A DNA stretch of 57,212 bases from Pseudomonadota bacterium (GTDB taxonomy: Bacteria > Pseudomonadota > Gammaproteobacteria > Burkholderiales > Thiobacillaceae), in NCBI GenBank assembly GCA_021848725.1, contig JAJZTS010000009.1:1-57212 (forward strand), written 5' to 3'. The notes beneath the pieces were generated by a model. It saw nothing but the letters and a program-made list of their open reading frames with translations. It did not search any database and was not told the DNA's origin. The number at the start of each line of letters is the position of its first letter. The stretch's first letter is position 1. Both the position numbers and the translations under genes were made by a program. Of the stretch, positions 56,179 through 57,212 are shown one piece after another.

Positions 56179-57212
56179 TCAGCCCGTGTTGCGCATGCCG
56201 GCGGCGATGGCGTTGATCGAGCGCAGCAACGGCTCCAGCCACGGGCTCTCGCCCTCGCCCTGGGCGTCGCGCAGCTTGCGCAGCACCGCGACCTGGATGT
56301 GGTTGAGCGGGTCGAGATAGGTATTGCGGTGCTGCAAGGACAGCGCCAGCTCCGGCGTCTCGGCCAGCAGGACGCGGATGCCGGCGACATCGACGATCTG
56401 CTGCACCGCCGCGTCGTGCCGCTGGCGGATCAGCTCGAAGATGCGCTCGGCCGCCGCCGGGTCCAGGCACAGGCTGGCGTATTGGTGGGCGATGTTCATG
56501 TCGGCCTTGTACAGGGCCATCTGCGCGTTCGACAGCAGGGTGCGGAAGAACGGCCATTCGCGGTACATCTCGCGCAGCTTGTCCAGCCGGCTCGGGTCGT
56601 CGCCGCGCCACGACTGGATGGCGGCGTTGATGCCATACCAGGTCGGCAGCGCGTGGCGCGACTGGCCCCAGGCGAACACCCAGGAGATCGCGCGCACCGA
56701 GCCGATCGAGCGGTCGCCCTTCTTGCGGTGCGACGGCCGTGAGCCGATGTTGAGCAGGCCGATCTCCTGCACCGGGGTGGCCTCGTAGAAGTAGTCGAGG
56801 AAGCCCGGGGTGCGCTCGGTCAGGTCGCGGTAGGTGGCCTCGCCCACGCGCGACAGCTCGTCCATGATCGCGAGGTAGTCCTTGCGGTCCTCGACCACCT
56901 TGCCCACCAGATGGGTGCTGGCCTTGAGCGTGCCGGTGACGCCCAAGGTCAACTCGTACTGGGCAGTCTCCATATTGTTGTACTTGTAGAACAACACCTC
57001 GCCCTGCTCGGTGAGCTTCAACTCGCCGCGCACGGTGCCGGACGGCTGGGCCAGAATGGCCTCGTGGGTCGGGCCACCGCCGCGACCCAGGGTGCCGCCG
57101 CGGCCGTGGAACAGCCGGCAGTGGATGCCGTGCTGGTCCGACAACGCGACGATGCGTTTTTGCGCCTCGTACAGGTTCCACGACGAGGCGAGGATGCCGC
57201 CGTCCTTGCAGG
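56179..57212 (-). CDS. ppc: Phosphoenolpyruvate carboxylase (C-terminal part, cut by window end)
   Basis: The 3' part of PEP carboxylase, which fixes bicarbonate onto PEP to give oxaloacetate. The frame is open to the window edge (CKDGGILASSWNLYEAQKRI at the margin). The catalytic glycine loop RLFHGRGGTLGRGGGP is followed by LLNIGSRPSHRKKG, RAISWVFAWGQSR and the conserved C-terminal end GMRNTG. About 344 of roughly 900 residues are visible. It is co-directional with and 7 bp before the gamma-carbonic anhydrase gene. Confidence 0.97.
   Translation of the reverse strand, partial: CKDGGILASSWNLYEAQKRIVALSDQHGIHCRLFHGRGGTLGRGGGPTHEAILAQPSGTVRGELKLTEQGEVLFYKYNNMETAQYELTLGVTGTLKASTHLVGKVVEDRKDYLAIMDELSRVGEATYRDLTERTPGFLDYFYEATPVQEIGLLNIGSRPSHRKKGDRSIGSVRAISWVFAWGQSRHALPTWYGINAAIQSWRGDDPSRLDKLREMYREWPFFRTLLSNAQMALYKADMNIAHQYASLCLDPAAAERIFELIRQRHDAAVQQIVDVAGIRVLLAETPELALSLQHRNTYLDPLNHIQVAVLRKLRDAQGEGESPWLEPLLRSINAIAAGMRNTG

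Noticed and set aside
56179-57144. Frameshift or internal start in PEP carboxylase
   Set aside because: The apparent start near 57144 is a TTG inside an open frame that continues to the window edge with good PEPC sequence, so the gene is merely truncated by the window.

Overview
The window looks like chromosome from a GC-rich, obligately or facultatively chemolithoautotrophic betaproteobacterium, most like the Thiobacillus/Sulfuritortus group. The reasons are two complete non-carboxysomal RuBisCO operons, a periplasmic DsrE-family protein, and a betaproteobacterial housekeeping order (ffs-dnaX-ybaB-recR, rpmB-rpmG-radC, coaBC-dut). The species is an inference; no rRNA marker is present.

Layout. 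(1) 1-16.9 kb, carbon fixation. A form IA operon cbbL-cbbS-cbbQ-cbbO (minus strand) has a divergent cbbR, and a form II operon cbbM-cbbQ-cbbO (minus strand) has its own divergent cbbR. Each RuBisCO therefore has a dedicated LysR activator and a dedicated CbbQ/CbbO activase. The spacer between the operons holds fumC, a ferritin-like protein, a cupredoxin, a secreted DsrE-like protein, an unknown gene, a decayed cbbO-type relic and several hairpin repeats. (2) 16.8-28.8 kb, core genes: an RsmB-like methyltransferase, a PLD nuclease, an MscS-type channel, a desaturase, a REC-TPR protein, rpmG/rpmB, radC, a SulP-STAS-cNBD transporter, coaBC, dut and a rhodanese. (3) 29-36.5 kb: metH followed by a rearranged accessory stretch (RHH/ParE toxin-antitoxin, Fic protein, HIT-like gene plus its truncated copy). 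(4) 36.5-57.2 kb: YhdP-like protein, nitrilase, tldD, aroG with a Phe/Tyr attenuator, 4.5S RNA, dnaX-ybaB-recR, two HDOD-GAF paralogues, purB, a CnoX-type thioredoxin, a diguanylate cyclase, a gamma-carbonic anhydrase and the 3' part of PEP carboxylase (cut by the window end).

The most unusual signal is structural. At three places (cbbO2, the desaturase, metH) the last 24-51 nucleotides of a gene occur a second time just downstream in the same orientation. The differences are wholly or mostly synonymous. At the first two loci the copies are associated with a related hairpin element (five copies, one truncated). At metH the second copy lies beyond a toxin-antitoxin pair and immediately before fic, and the next gene is also partly duplicated. 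This suggests recurrent capture of diverged allelic DNA at gene 3' ends. A related curiosity is a GC-rich palindromic repeat inserted in frame inside CbbO1. The gaps between cbb genes in both operons also hold palindromes or terminator-like hairpins, which may set RuBisCO:activase stoichiometry. Other points of interest are a hidden 28-residue hydrophobic peptide antisense to the metH end and three TATCAA words spaced exactly 10 bp apart in front of fic.
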